Shown here one piece after another: positions 1 to 6,263 of a DNA stretch of 6,263 nt. Both the position numbers and the translations under genes were made by a program. Under the pieces are notes generated by a model. That model did no database searches, was not told the origin of the DNA, and was given only the letters and a program-made list of their open reading frames with translations. The DNA comes from Bacteroidales bacterium (GTDB lineage Bacteria > Bacteroidota > Bacteroidia > Bacteroidales > WCHB1-69), in assembly GCA_031264975.1 (NCBI GenBank), contig JAISDH010000167.1, positions 1 to 6,263 on the forward strand. Direction: 5' to 3'. Each line of letters opens with the position of its first letter. Positions within the stretch are counted from its first letter, which is position 1.

Positions 1-22
1 AACAAGTGATTGTTTTTTATGC

Positions 23-30
23 TACCTTTG
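23..30 (+). promoter_or_regulatory. Bacteroidota -7 promoter box (TAnnTTTG type) for the glycogen fusion gene
   Basis: TACCTTTG matches the -7 element TAnnTTTG used by the primary sigma factor of Bacteroidota. It ends 22 bases before the ATG, so transcription would start around positions 35-40 and leave a leader of only about 12-18 bases. The partner -33 TTTG element would fall at or just beyond the left window edge, so it cannot be checked. The bases before the ATG are A-rich (acgaaacgaa) with no Shine-Dalgarno match, which is normal in this phylum. Confidence 0.65.
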
Positions 31-52
31 CAATCTTTAAATACGAAACGAA

Positions 53-3000
53 ATGACTGATAAAGCAAAAAAACTCGGATACATTTTTGAGGTAAGTTGG
101 GAAGTGTGTAACAAAGTGGGTGGAATACATACTGTTATTTCTACGAAAACGCTTTCTCTTTTGAAGAATTGTGAACAGTTAATCATGATAGGTCCCGATA
201 TATGGCATGATTCTAAAGAAGACCAGGAGTTTAAAGAAGATACGACCCTGTTTGTCAATTGGAAAAAAGCGGCGGAAGCGGAAGGTTTACGGGTACGCAT
301 TGGACGGTGGAAGTCTTTAGGAGAACCGATTACCATATTGGTTGACTTTTCAAATTATATCGACAATAAAGACAAAATCCTGTATGAATTTTGGGAAGAT
401 TACAAGTTGGATTCCCTATCCGGACAATGGGATTATATTGAACCGGCGCTGTTTGGCTATGCGGCAGGAAAAGCAATAGAGAGTTTTGTGCGCTTTAATC
501 TTTCTGTTTACGATGTTGTTATTGCTCAATTTCATGAGTGGATGACAGGGACGGGGATTTTGTATCTTGCCAGGCAGACGCCCCAAATTGCGACCGTATT
601 TACTACGCACGCTACTGTTGTCGGAAGGTGTATTGCCGGAAACGGTTATCCGCTCTATAAAAATTTAGACGCTACACATGGAGATATTGCCGCCAATGAT
701 TTTAATGTTATCTCTAAACACAGTCTTGAAAAGCTGAGCGCTCAACATGCCGATGCTTTTTCAACGGTGAGCGAAATAACGGCGATTGAATGTAAACAGT
801 TGTTGAATAAGGAAGTCGACCATATTACATTAAATGGATTTGAAAACAATTTTGTTCCAAGTCCGGAAGAATATGTAGTTAAGCGGAAAGTTGCCCGGGA
901 AAAGTTCATTTGCGTAGCTGAAATTTTATCGGGACAGAAATATAAAGAAGAACCTCTTATCATTGCAACCTCCGGTCGTTATGAAATGCACAACAAAGGC
1001 TATGATTTGTTTATTGATTCGCTCGGAAATTTGAATAAAGACCCTAATCTGCAAAAGGAAATATTAGCCTGTATCCTTGTGCCGGGCAATAATTACGGTA
1101 TTAAAAAATCATTGTATAATCATTTACACAATGTAGACGGCGACAGAAATATAGAAGATAACTATCTTACGCACAATTTACATGACGTTGAAGCAGATCC
1201 TATTATCAACCTGTTGAAGGAAAACCAACTCTACAACAGACCGGAAGATAAGGTAAAGGTTATCTTTGTTTCTTCCTACCTTAACGGAAATGACGGTATT
1301 TTTAACCTTCCCTATTACGATTTGTTGACGGGAATTGATTTAACCGTTTTTGTTTCGTATTACGAGCCGTGGGGTTATACTCCATTGGAAAGTATTGCTT
1401 TTGGGATTCCGACTGTTACTACCGATTTAGCCGGTTTTGGCAAATGGATACAAACCGTTTTGGACGAAAACGATAAGTGCGTATCGGTGATTAATAGAAA
1501 CGACGACAACATTGTTTTCGTTACAAACGAACTGACGAATACAATAAACCATTTTCTGTCCTTATCTGACGCAGAAAGAAAGAAACTGTCGAATTCGGCT
1601 GCCAAAATTTCCCATAAAGCGCTTTGGGAGTATTTTATCAATGAATATCTTACCTTGTATGACACGGCGTTGGAAAAGGTAGAAAAACGAAGGTATCAAA
1701 TCGTAGACCAACCGCAGCAAGTACGGGCTTCGATAGAAATTTTTAGCGCCGAAGCGCAATCTCCTGTTTGGAGAAGGTTCGAAATACAAACTATCATGCC
1801 GCAAAGATTAAACGGATTGGTAGAAATGTCCATGAACTTGTGGTGGATGTGGAACTATCGCGCCAGCCAGTTATTTAAATACATCGACCCCCAACTTTGG
1901 AGAGCATCTTCCTACAATCCTGTTTCTTTTCTCGAAGAGGTTACATGGTCTCGCATGAAGGAACTGGAAAAAGACGACTGTTTCATTGAAGCATACGACA
2001 GTGTATATAGTGAATTTCGCGCCTATATGGACGAAGAAAAAAATAAAAAAACGCCCAAGATTGCTTATTTCAGCATGGAATTTGGATTAAACGACAATCT
2101 GCAAATTTTCTCCGGCGGATTGGGTATTTTGGCGGGAGACTATTTAAAAGAAGCGAGCGACACAAACACGGATATGGTCGGCGTTGGCTTATTGTATCGA
2201 CAGGGGTACTTCAGACAGAAGATTTCCATTAAAGGAGAACAGCAAGCGGAATACATTGACCAGGACTTCGGTAAAATGCCGCTAATACCGGTATGGGATG
2301 AACACGGCGTTCAAATGAAAGTGTCTATTCATTTTCCGGGACGGGTTGTTTATTTAAAGATATGGAAAGTTGAGGTAGGCAGAATTTCTCTGTTTTTATT
2401 GGACGCCGATACGGATGAAAATCAGGAACGGGACAGAGCGATTACTTTCAAACTTTATGGCGGAGATTTGGAATGTCGTTTTATACAGGAGATGATTTTA
2501 GGAATAGGAGGCGTCAGGGCTTTACGGGATATGGGGATCCGTCCCGATATATATCATTGTAATGAAGGACACGCCGCTTTTATTGGGCTTGAAAGGCTGA
2601 GAAGATTGCGGGCAAAGTGGAATTTAAAGTTTGAAGAGGCGTTGGAAATTATACGTTCTTCAACCCTTTTCACAACCCATACGCCGGTGGCTGCAGGACA
2701 TGATTTGTTTGATGAAAATCTGATACGTAAATACATGTCGCATTATCCGGAAAGGTTAAAAATCTCGTGGGAAGACATGATGAAGCTGGGGAAACTCAAT
2801 CCGGAAGATAAATTTTCAATGAGTTATTTAGCGTCCAATGTTTCGCAGGAGATAAATGGCGTGTCCAAATTGCATGGAAAAGTTTCTCAGGAACTGTTTG
2901 CCGGTTTATGGAAAGGGTATTTCCCCGAAGAAAACCACATCGGCTACGTTACCAACGGCGTACATTACAATACGTGGACGGCTAAAGAATGGAAATTACT

Positions 3001-4288
3001 CTATGAAAAAGAATTTGGAGAGGGATTTTTAAGCGACCTTTCCAATCCGGAATATTGGAACAAAATACACGAGGTGGACAATGCCGTAATATGGTCAATT
3101 AGACAAAAACAAAGGTATAAGTTGGTTGATTATGTAAAAATGCGACTGAAAAAGAATTGGGTAAAACGTTATGAAGACCCAAAAGATATGGTTGAAACTT
3201 TGGAAAATATCGACGGCGACGTCCTTACCATTGGTTTTGCCCGAAGATTCGCAACCTACAAACGGGGAGACTTGATATTCAGAAATCTTGACCGCTTATC
3301 TGCCATTCTCAACAACAAAGAGACGCCTGTACAGTTACTGTTTGCCGGAAAGGCGCATCCCAATGACGCCGCCGGACAGGAATTGATTAAAAAGATAGTT
3401 TCCATATCGAAACAGTCGGAGTTTTTGGGAAAGATTATTTTCATTGAAGACTATGATATCAGTCTGGCAAAAAAATTGGTACAGGGCGTCGACGTATGGT
3501 TGAACACGCCAACTCGTCCTCAGGAAGCGTCCGGTACAAGCGGAATGAAAGCCGTCATGAATGGCGCTTTACACTTTAGCGTATTGGACGGTTGGTGGGT
3601 AGAGGGCTTTCGTCCGAATGCCGGTTGGGCGTTGCCGGAGGAAACGGTCTACGAAAATCAGGAGTTTCAAAACGAGTTGGACGCGCAGATGATTTATAAC
3701 ATCTTGGAAAATGATATTGTTCCTTTGTTTTACAATCGTGACGAAAACAATATTCCCAACGGCTGGATTGAGTATATAAAAAATTCGATAGGGGAGATTG
3801 CGCCTCAATTTACAACCAAACGAATGCTTGACGATTACAAGCGAAAATATTATCATAAACTGTACGATCGTTCACGGCAGCTTCGGAAAGATGATTATAA
3901 ATTGGCGATTGCTATCTCCGAATGGAAAAAAAACATGCAGAAAGCCTGGAATGATTTAGAAGTAATTAGCGCCAAATTTCCCGACTACGAAAAAAAGCCC
4001 ATGAATTTACAGGAAGATTTTACGGGAGAGATTGAAATAAATCTAAAGCAGTTAAACCCGGAAGAGATAGGCGTAGAAGTGATTATTTCCAACCAGTCAA
4101 AGAACAATGAAAATGTGATTGCCGAGAAGTACATTGCCGAATGTGTATCAGTAAAAGACAACATAGCAAAGTTTATCGTAAAAGGTAGACCGCAGAAGTC
4201 CGGCTTTTACAATTACGCCATACGCATACACGCAAAAAATGCACTCTTACCCTATCCCCATGATTCCGGCTTAGTCCTGTGGGTGTAA
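53..4288 (+). CDS. glgP: Bifunctional-architecture glycogen synthase (GT3) / alpha-glucan phosphorylase (GT35) fusion
   Basis: Large cytoplasmic enzyme of glycogen metabolism (1411 aa), with no signal peptide or membrane segment. Residues 1-540 resemble eukaryotic-type GT3 glycogen synthase, which transfers glucose from UDP-glucose: KVGGI at 21-25, THATVVGR at 185-192, STVSEITAIE at 237-246, GRYEMHNKG at 308-316, and the E-x7-E pair E438/E446 in YEPWGYTPLE. A linker (about 541-578) leads to a DUF3417 region (NLWWMWN at 595-601). The GT35 phosphorylase follows, which releases glucose-1-phosphate using PLP: SGGLGILAGD at 687-696, NEGHAAF at 837-843, THTP at 875-878, ARRFATYKR at 1063-1071 (R1065/K1070 align with phosphate-site residues of muscle phosphorylase), and PLP lysine K1166 in EASGTSGMK. 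The last ~90 residues form a beta-rich tail ending GLVLWV. Both active sites look intact. The ATG at 53 is favoured because the GT3 motif pattern begins about 8 residues later and the promoter box sits just upstream. Such fusions are usually annotated simply as alpha-glucan family phosphorylase. Whether both halves are active is inference. Confidence 0.93.
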   Translation: MTDKAKKLGYIFEVSWEVCNKVGGIHTVISTKTLSLLKNCEQLIMIGPDIWHDSKEDQEFKEDTTLFVNWKKAAEAEGLRVRIGRWKSLGEPITILVDFSNYIDNKDKILYEFWEDYKLDSLSGQWDYIEPALFGYAAGKAIESFVRFNLSVYDVVIAQFHEWMTGTGILYLARQTPQIATVFTTHATVVGRCIAGNGYPLYKNLDATHGDIAANDFNVISKHSLEKLSAQHADAFSTVSEITAIECKQLLNKEVDHITLNGFENNFVPSPEEYVVKRKVAREKFICVAEILSGQKYKEEPLIIATSGRYEMHNKGYDLFIDSLGNLNKDPNLQKEILACILVPGNNYGIKKSLYNHLHNVDGDRNIEDNYLTHNLHDVEADPIINLLKENQLYNRPEDKVKVIFVSSYLNGNDGIFNLPYYDLLTGIDLTVFVSYYEPWGYTPLESIAFGIPTVTTDLAGFGKWIQTVLDENDKCVSVINRNDDNIVFVTNELTNTINHFLSLSDAERKKLSNSAAKISHKALWEYFINEYLTLYDTALEKVEKRRYQIVDQPQQVRASIEIFSAEAQSPVWRRFEIQTIMPQRLNGLVEMSMNLWWMWNYRASQLFKYIDPQLWRASSYNPVSFLEEVTWSRMKELEKDDCFIEAYDSVYSEFRAYMDEEKNKKTPKIAYFSMEFGLNDNLQIFSGGLGILAGDYLKEASDTNTDMVGVGLLYRQGYFRQKISIKGEQQAEYIDQDFGKMPLIPVWDEHGVQMKVSIHFPGRVVYLKIWKVEVGRISLFLLDADTDENQERDRAITFKLYGGDLECRFIQEMILGIGGVRALRDMGIRPDIYHCNEGHAAFIGLERLRRLRAKWNLKFEEALEIIRSSTLFTTHTPVAAGHDLFDENLIRKYMSHYPERLKISWEDMMKLGKLNPEDKFSMSYLASNVSQEINGVSKLHGKVSQELFAGLWKGYFPEENHIGYVTNGVHYNTWTAKEWKLLYEKEFGEGFLSDLSNPEYWNKIHEVDNAVIWSIRQKQRYKLVDYVKMRLKKNWVKRYEDPKDMVETLENIDGDVLTIGFARRFATYKRGDLIFRNLDRLSAILNNKETPVQLLFAGKAHPNDAAGQELIKKIVSISKQSEFLGKIIFIEDYDISLAKKLVQGVDVWLNTPTRPQEASGTSGMKAVMNGALHFSVLDGWWVEGFRPNAGWALPEETVYENQEFQNELDAQMIYNILENDIVPLFYNRDENNIPNGWIEYIKNSIGEIAPQFTTKRMLDDYKRKYYHKLYDRSRQLRKDDYKLAIAISEWKKNMQKAWNDLEVISAKFPDYEKKPMNLQEDFTGEIEINLKQLNPEEIGVEVIISNQSKNNENVIAEKYIAECVSVKDNIAKFIVKGRPQKSGFYNYAIRIHAKNALLPYPHDSGLVLWV

Positions 4289-4295
4289 GATGATG

Positions 4296-4308
4296 ATTAA
4301 TGGTTAAT
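4296..4308. repeat. Dispersed TTAACCA-type repeat, copy 1
   Basis: ATTAATGGTTAAT starts 8 bases after the stop codon of the fusion gene. Read on the minus strand it is ATTAACCATTAAT, the same motif seen at 4506-4520 and 4665-4692. It can also pair with itself (ATTAA/TTAAT, loop TGG), but that stem is weak. Confidence 0.5.
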
Positions 4309-4327
4309 AGACTCGTAAGCGACGGAA

Positions 4328-4344
4328 TCAGCCTGAAAGGCTGA
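4328..4344. repeat. REP-like hairpin 1 of three
   Basis: TCAGCCT and AGGCTGA form a perfect 7-bp stem with a 3-base loop (GAA). It is immediately followed by AATCAAC, which recurs after hairpin 3. No T-run follows on the plus strand and none lies next to it on the minus strand, so it is not a classical terminator. The sequence resembles the short palindromic repeats often scattered through Bacteroidota genomes; that resemblance is from memory and was not searched. Confidence 0.65.
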
Positions 4345-4353
4345 AATCAACAA

Positions 4354-4372
4354 CACAGCGCAACGCGCTGTG
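4354..4372. repeat. REP-like hairpin 2 of three
   Basis: CACAGCGC and GCGCTGTG form a perfect 8-bp, GC-rich stem around a 3-base loop (AAC). It lies 9 bases after hairpin 1. It is the strongest of the three stems and has no adjacent T-run. Compact stems with tiny loops in a row between convergent genes are typical of REP/BIME-like elements, which may stabilise 3' ends of transcripts. Confidence 0.65.
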
Positions 4373-4396
4373 CCTGCGTAAACATATAAAAACCAA

Positions 4397-4410
4397 GCCC
4401 CAATCGGGGC
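4397..4410. repeat. REP-like hairpin 3 of three
   Basis: GCCCC and GGGGC form a 5-bp all-GC stem around AATC. AATCAAC follows at 4413-4419, mirroring the copy at 4345-4351 just after hairpin 1. This suggests that hairpins 1-3 belong to one composite repeat of about 90 bases (4328-4419). Confidence 0.55.
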
Positions 4411-4466
4411 GTAATCAACGAAAAGGCGCACGGAAACAGTTTGAACTATGATTTTAATGATTGAAT

Positions 4467-4483
4467 ATGGTTAATCATGATTA
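4467..4483. repeat. Repeat copy 2 overlapping a 12-bp perfect palindrome
   Basis: ATGGTTAATCAT is another copy of the TTAACCA-type motif (minus strand ATGATTAACCAT). It overlaps TAATCATGATTA at 4472-4483, which is its own reverse complement. Symmetric 12-bp sites can be operators, but there is no promoter or divergent gene here, so a regulatory role is doubtful. Confidence 0.4.
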
Positions 4484-4505
4484 TAGCAATAAGCAACAAA
4501 TATTT

Positions 4506-4520
4506 ACCATTAACCACTAA
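4506..4520. repeat. Dispersed TTAACCA-type repeat, copy 3
   Basis: ACCATTAACCACTAA matches the unit of the tandem repeat at 4665-4692 (ATTAACCACTAA is shared exactly). It abuts the A-run that forms the T-tract of the leftward terminator. This copy is therefore just downstream of that terminator when read on the minus strand. Confidence 0.5.
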
Positions 4521-4552
4521 AAAAAGGGCTACCCCCTTTGACAGAGTAGCCC
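4519..4552 (-). terminator. Intrinsic terminator for the leftward T9SS-protein gene
   Basis: On the minus strand GGGCTAC and GTAGCCC (4526-4532 with 4546-4552) form a 7-bp stem around a 13-base loop, followed directly by seven T residues (A-run 4519-4525 on the plus strand). This is the usual rho-independent layout. It lies about 130 bases beyond the stop codon at 4680, so the transcript would carry a structured 3' tail containing the 18-bp inverted repeat. On the plus strand the stem is followed by AAATGAAAAAG, so it should not terminate the fusion gene efficiently. Confidence 0.75.
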
Positions 4553-4611
4553 AAATGAAAAAGTTTTTATCAATAAAAAAACAATAATGAATTCTTCAAA
4601 ACCGAGTTTGC

Positions 4612-4651
4612 GAGTTCGGCGTAAGCAATGGTAATTGCTTACGCCGAACTC
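4612..4651. repeat. Perfect 18-bp inverted repeat with 4-base loop
   Basis: The arm at 4612-4629 (GAGTTCGGCGTAAGCAAT) is exactly complementary to 4634-4651, separated only by GGTA. The outer flanking bases (C/T) do not pair. Neither strand has an adjacent T-run, so it is not a standard terminator. It starts 28 bases past the stop of the leftward gene. It could stabilise mRNA, or be a small palindromic element or a remnant of one. Confidence 0.85.
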
Positions 4652-4664
4652 TACTTCCTCGTTC

Positions 4665-4692
4665 ATTAACCACTAACCGTTAATCACTAACC
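4665..4692. repeat. Tandem 14-base repeat crossing the stop codon of the T9SS gene
   Basis: ATTAACCACTAACC (4665-4678) is followed directly by GTTAATCACTAACC (4679-4692). The two 14-base units differ at two positions. The right-hand unit contains the TAA stop and the last codons (Val-Ser-Asp) of the leftward gene. The same motif recurs at 4506-4520 and, more diverged, at 4296 and 4467. Confidence 0.7.
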
Positions 4693-6263
4693 ATCATTCG
4701 TTTAACAAGTCGTTGACCTTTATATTCTATGCTATAGAAGTAGATTCCTGCGGCGAAAGCATTTGTATTTAGTTCAAGGCTTTGTTTGCCGTTGGTTGCT
4801 TCTATGGTTTGTGAATATAATAGTTGTCCGCTAACGCTGTGTACATTGAATATTACCTCTCCTGCTTCCGGTATGCTGTAATCTATACGCGCGCGGTTGT
4901 TGGCAGGATTGGGGATGTTTTGGGATAGGGTAAATCCCTCTACATCTATCCATGTTTCTATGCCTACGCTTTCTGTATAGCGTTTCATTGTCAAGGTGTC
5001 ATTATCGCGATAATTATCCTGACTGTTTACGAAAACGCTTAAATAATAAACCGAATCGTTGGGAACGGTATAGGTTCTGGTAAAGGCATGGCTTACTGTT
5101 GCCGACGCTCCTATGGTTTGAGGTTCCATAAAGGTTTCCTGCTCTATTCCCTGCGAGTTTGTTATACGAATGTTAACGGGTATATCGGTGAAAACGTCTC
5201 CGTCGCTGCGGTTGTTTAGCGTTGCTGTTACCGGAATCGAACTGCCTACAGCGTCCTTTGTCATTGTTACAGATGGATTATCTATGCTAATGATACGCAA
5301 ATCCTTTATGTCTACACATTCCTGTACCATGTTTGTACTGTTAACCATAGCAGAATCGCACGACAGATAAGTGTATGTCCTTATGTCATAGCGTGCATTC
5401 CATGGAACGGAATAGGAACTGTTGAACATATAAGTAGCCGTATCTCCTGCGTGTATGGTATTTGTATATGTTTCTTTGAGCAGGGCATAAACGGCTGTGT
5501 TGTTTTCTCCCGTATCTACCTGTAGAATCAAATCTATATTGGACAAATCCATATTACCCGTATTGTAAAGGGTTATGGTTGGATTTACAACCAATTCTCC
5601 TGTTAGACAATTGGCAGGGCTGGATTCCGGATGAATACTTACCGACAAAGCGGGGTTGATTACAACCGGTATTATAAGCGTATCATTCATTCTGTCTACA
5701 TCCAATACCGACGAAAAGTAGGCTTTCAGGGTGTAGGTTCCTTTGCTAAAGTTGACGCCCATTGCCATGCTTATTGTATCGGAAGCAAATCTACCTAAAC
5801 TGCCGCTGTCTAAGAGGTGAGTATAGATTTGTCCTGTTTCAAGTATCTCCAAAGTAAGCGTTGTTGGCGTGGTTGTGAAATCCAGCACTGGGTCTGTGAG
5901 ATTGCTTAATACTACTTTCACTTCCTTGTTTCCCAAATCACAGGCGGCAAGTTCTGAAGTGATAATTTCACTTATGGCTATGTCTTGTTTAGCGGTGATA
6001 AGAATGCGGTCTATGTATTGAGTTACATCGCCACTACGCGATTTCTCCATTGCTTCAAAGACAAGTATTACACACTGATTAACCGCATAACTTGGCAAAT
6101 CCATGCTGTATTGCTGCCAGCCGTATACAGGATTGTATTTGGTGAGAGAGAACAATGTATTGTACGTTGTTCCTCCGTCTACTGTAATACGGACGTCTGT
6201 GTAATCCTCGCAAGGTATTGTATCGTGGAAATACCAGAAGGACAATGACGGTTGAACGGTTTG
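4680..6263 (-). CDS. Secreted multidomain protein with T9SS type A C-terminal sorting domain (5' end outside window)
   Basis: Partial gene. The reading frame stays open to the window edge, so the signal peptide and any catalytic domain lie outside. The TTG at 6243-6245 is only an internal Leu codon. Of 527 visible residues (numbered from the edge), about 1-93 look like a beta-sandwich module of the MAM/cleaved-adhesin kind (SFWYFHD, VDGGTTY, GWQQYSMDLP, YIDRI). About 94-205, 206-315 and 316-430 are three Ig/CARDB-like repeats, two of which end in NDTL (193-196 and 421-424). Residues 443-527 are a Por secretion tail: LSQNIPNPANN, a beta-strand pattern, AAGIYFYSIEYKGQ and a terminal KRMMVSD. 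In Bacteroidota this tail directs export by the type IX system and is usually cleaved, with the protein often attached to surface lipopolysaccharide. The function of the whole protein is unknown; peptidase, glycosidase or adhesin are all possible. Confidence 0.88.
   Translation of the reverse strand, partial: QTVQPSLSFWYFHDTIPCEDYTDVRITVDGGTTYNTLFSLTKYNPVYGWQQYSMDLPSYAVNQCVILVFEAMEKSRSGDVTQYIDRILITAKQDIAISEIITSELAACDLGNKEVKVVLSNLTDPVLDFTTTPTTLTLEILETGQIYTHLLDSGSLGRFASDTISMAMGVNFSKGTYTLKAYFSSVLDVDRMNDTLIIPVVINPALSVSIHPESSPANCLTGELVVNPTITLYNTGNMDLSNIDLILQVDTGENNTAVYALLKETYTNTIHAGDTATYMFNSSYSVPWNARYDIRTYTYLSCDSAMVNSTNMVQECVDIKDLRIISIDNPSVTMTKDAVGSSIPVTATLNNRSDGDVFTDIPVNIRITNSQGIEQETFMEPQTIGASATVSHAFTRTYTVPNDSVYYLSVFVNSQDNYRDNDTLTMKRYTESVGIETWIDVEGFTLSQNIPNPANNRARIDYSIPEAGEVIFNVHSVSGQLLYSQTIEATNGKQSLELNTNAFAAGIYFYSIEYKGQRLVKRMMVSD

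Noticed and set aside
37..336. Antisense open frame (99 aa) over the start of the fusion gene
   Set aside because: It lies opposite strongly conserved GT3 coding sequence, has no recognisable motif, and its 3' end runs over the promoter box. It is a shadow frame. The same reasoning applies to the other antisense frames within 416-3856.
1660..1740. Possible frameshift or assembly join between the synthase and phosphorylase halves
   Set aside because: The frame is continuous, the linker is modest, and the DUF3417 motif begins in the same frame. The fusion looks genuine and matches the length of annotated Bacteroidales proteins as I recall them.
4526..4552. This hairpin as a bidirectional terminator also serving the fusion gene
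   Set aside because: After the stem the plus strand reads AAATGAAAAAG and the next T-run starts 11 bases later. Only the minus strand has an adjacent seven-T tract.
4564..4579. TTTTTAT/ATAAAAA inverted repeat
   Set aside because: It is pure A/T in an AT-rich spacer with a 2-base loop, so it is likely chance.
4602..4619. Small alternative stem CCGAGTT/AGTTCGG competing with the 18-bp hairpin
   Set aside because: It needs two G-U pairs and is far weaker than the 18-bp stem it would displace, so a switch is not supported.
4289..4679. CRISPR array, tRNA or small protein gene in the intergenic region
   Set aside because: The repeats are short, irregularly spaced and lack uniform spacers. No cloverleaf is seen, and no start codon with a credible coding frame was found.
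6243..6245. TTG as the start codon of the leftward gene (521-aa protein)
   Set aside because: The frame continues without a stop to the window edge (Gln-Thr-Val-Gln-Pro-Ser before this Leu), there is no signal peptide, and the protein starts mid-domain. It is an internal codon of a truncated gene.
5985..6248. Plus-strand open frames at 5985-6248 and 5170-5370
   Set aside because: Both are opposite the T9SS gene, whose domain pattern is clear. Their translations show no known motif.

Overview
The window looks like chromosomal DNA from a Bacteroidota bacterium, most likely order Bacteroidales. Three things point there. A TAnnTTTG-type promoter box (TACCTTTG) lies just ahead of the first gene, which has no Shine-Dalgarno sequence. 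The first gene is a glycogen synthase/glucan phosphorylase fusion of a kind I associate with Bacteroidales. The second gene ends in a type IX secretion (Por secretion) sorting domain. The DNA is moderately AT-rich. No genus can be assigned from the sequence alone.

Layout: (1) Positions 1-52 hold a short leader with the promoter-like box. (2) Positions 53-4288 (+) encode one 1411-residue cytoplasmic protein. Its N-terminal ~540 residues are a eukaryote-type (GT3) glycogen synthase. Its C-terminal ~850 residues are an alpha-glucan phosphorylase (GT35) of the DUF3417-containing type. (3) Positions 4289-4679 are a 391-base intergenic region between convergent genes. It holds no gene I can support but is full of structure: three short-loop hairpins in a row (REP-like), a 12-bp perfect palindrome, an intrinsic terminator pointing leftwards, a perfect 18-bp inverted repeat with a 4-base loop, and scattered or tandem copies of a TTAACCA-type repeat. 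(4) Positions 4680-6263 (-) are the 3' part of a large secreted protein gene that runs off the right edge. It shows a beta-rich N-terminal module, three Ig/CARDB-like repeats and a T9SS type A C-terminal sorting domain.

The two genes converge and show no functional link: one is intracellular storage-glucan metabolism, the other a secreted or surface-anchored protein. The main biological interest is the joining of opposing activities (chain synthesis and phosphorolysis) in one polypeptide, and the repeat-rich intergenic region. I see no convincing evidence of a wholly new system here.
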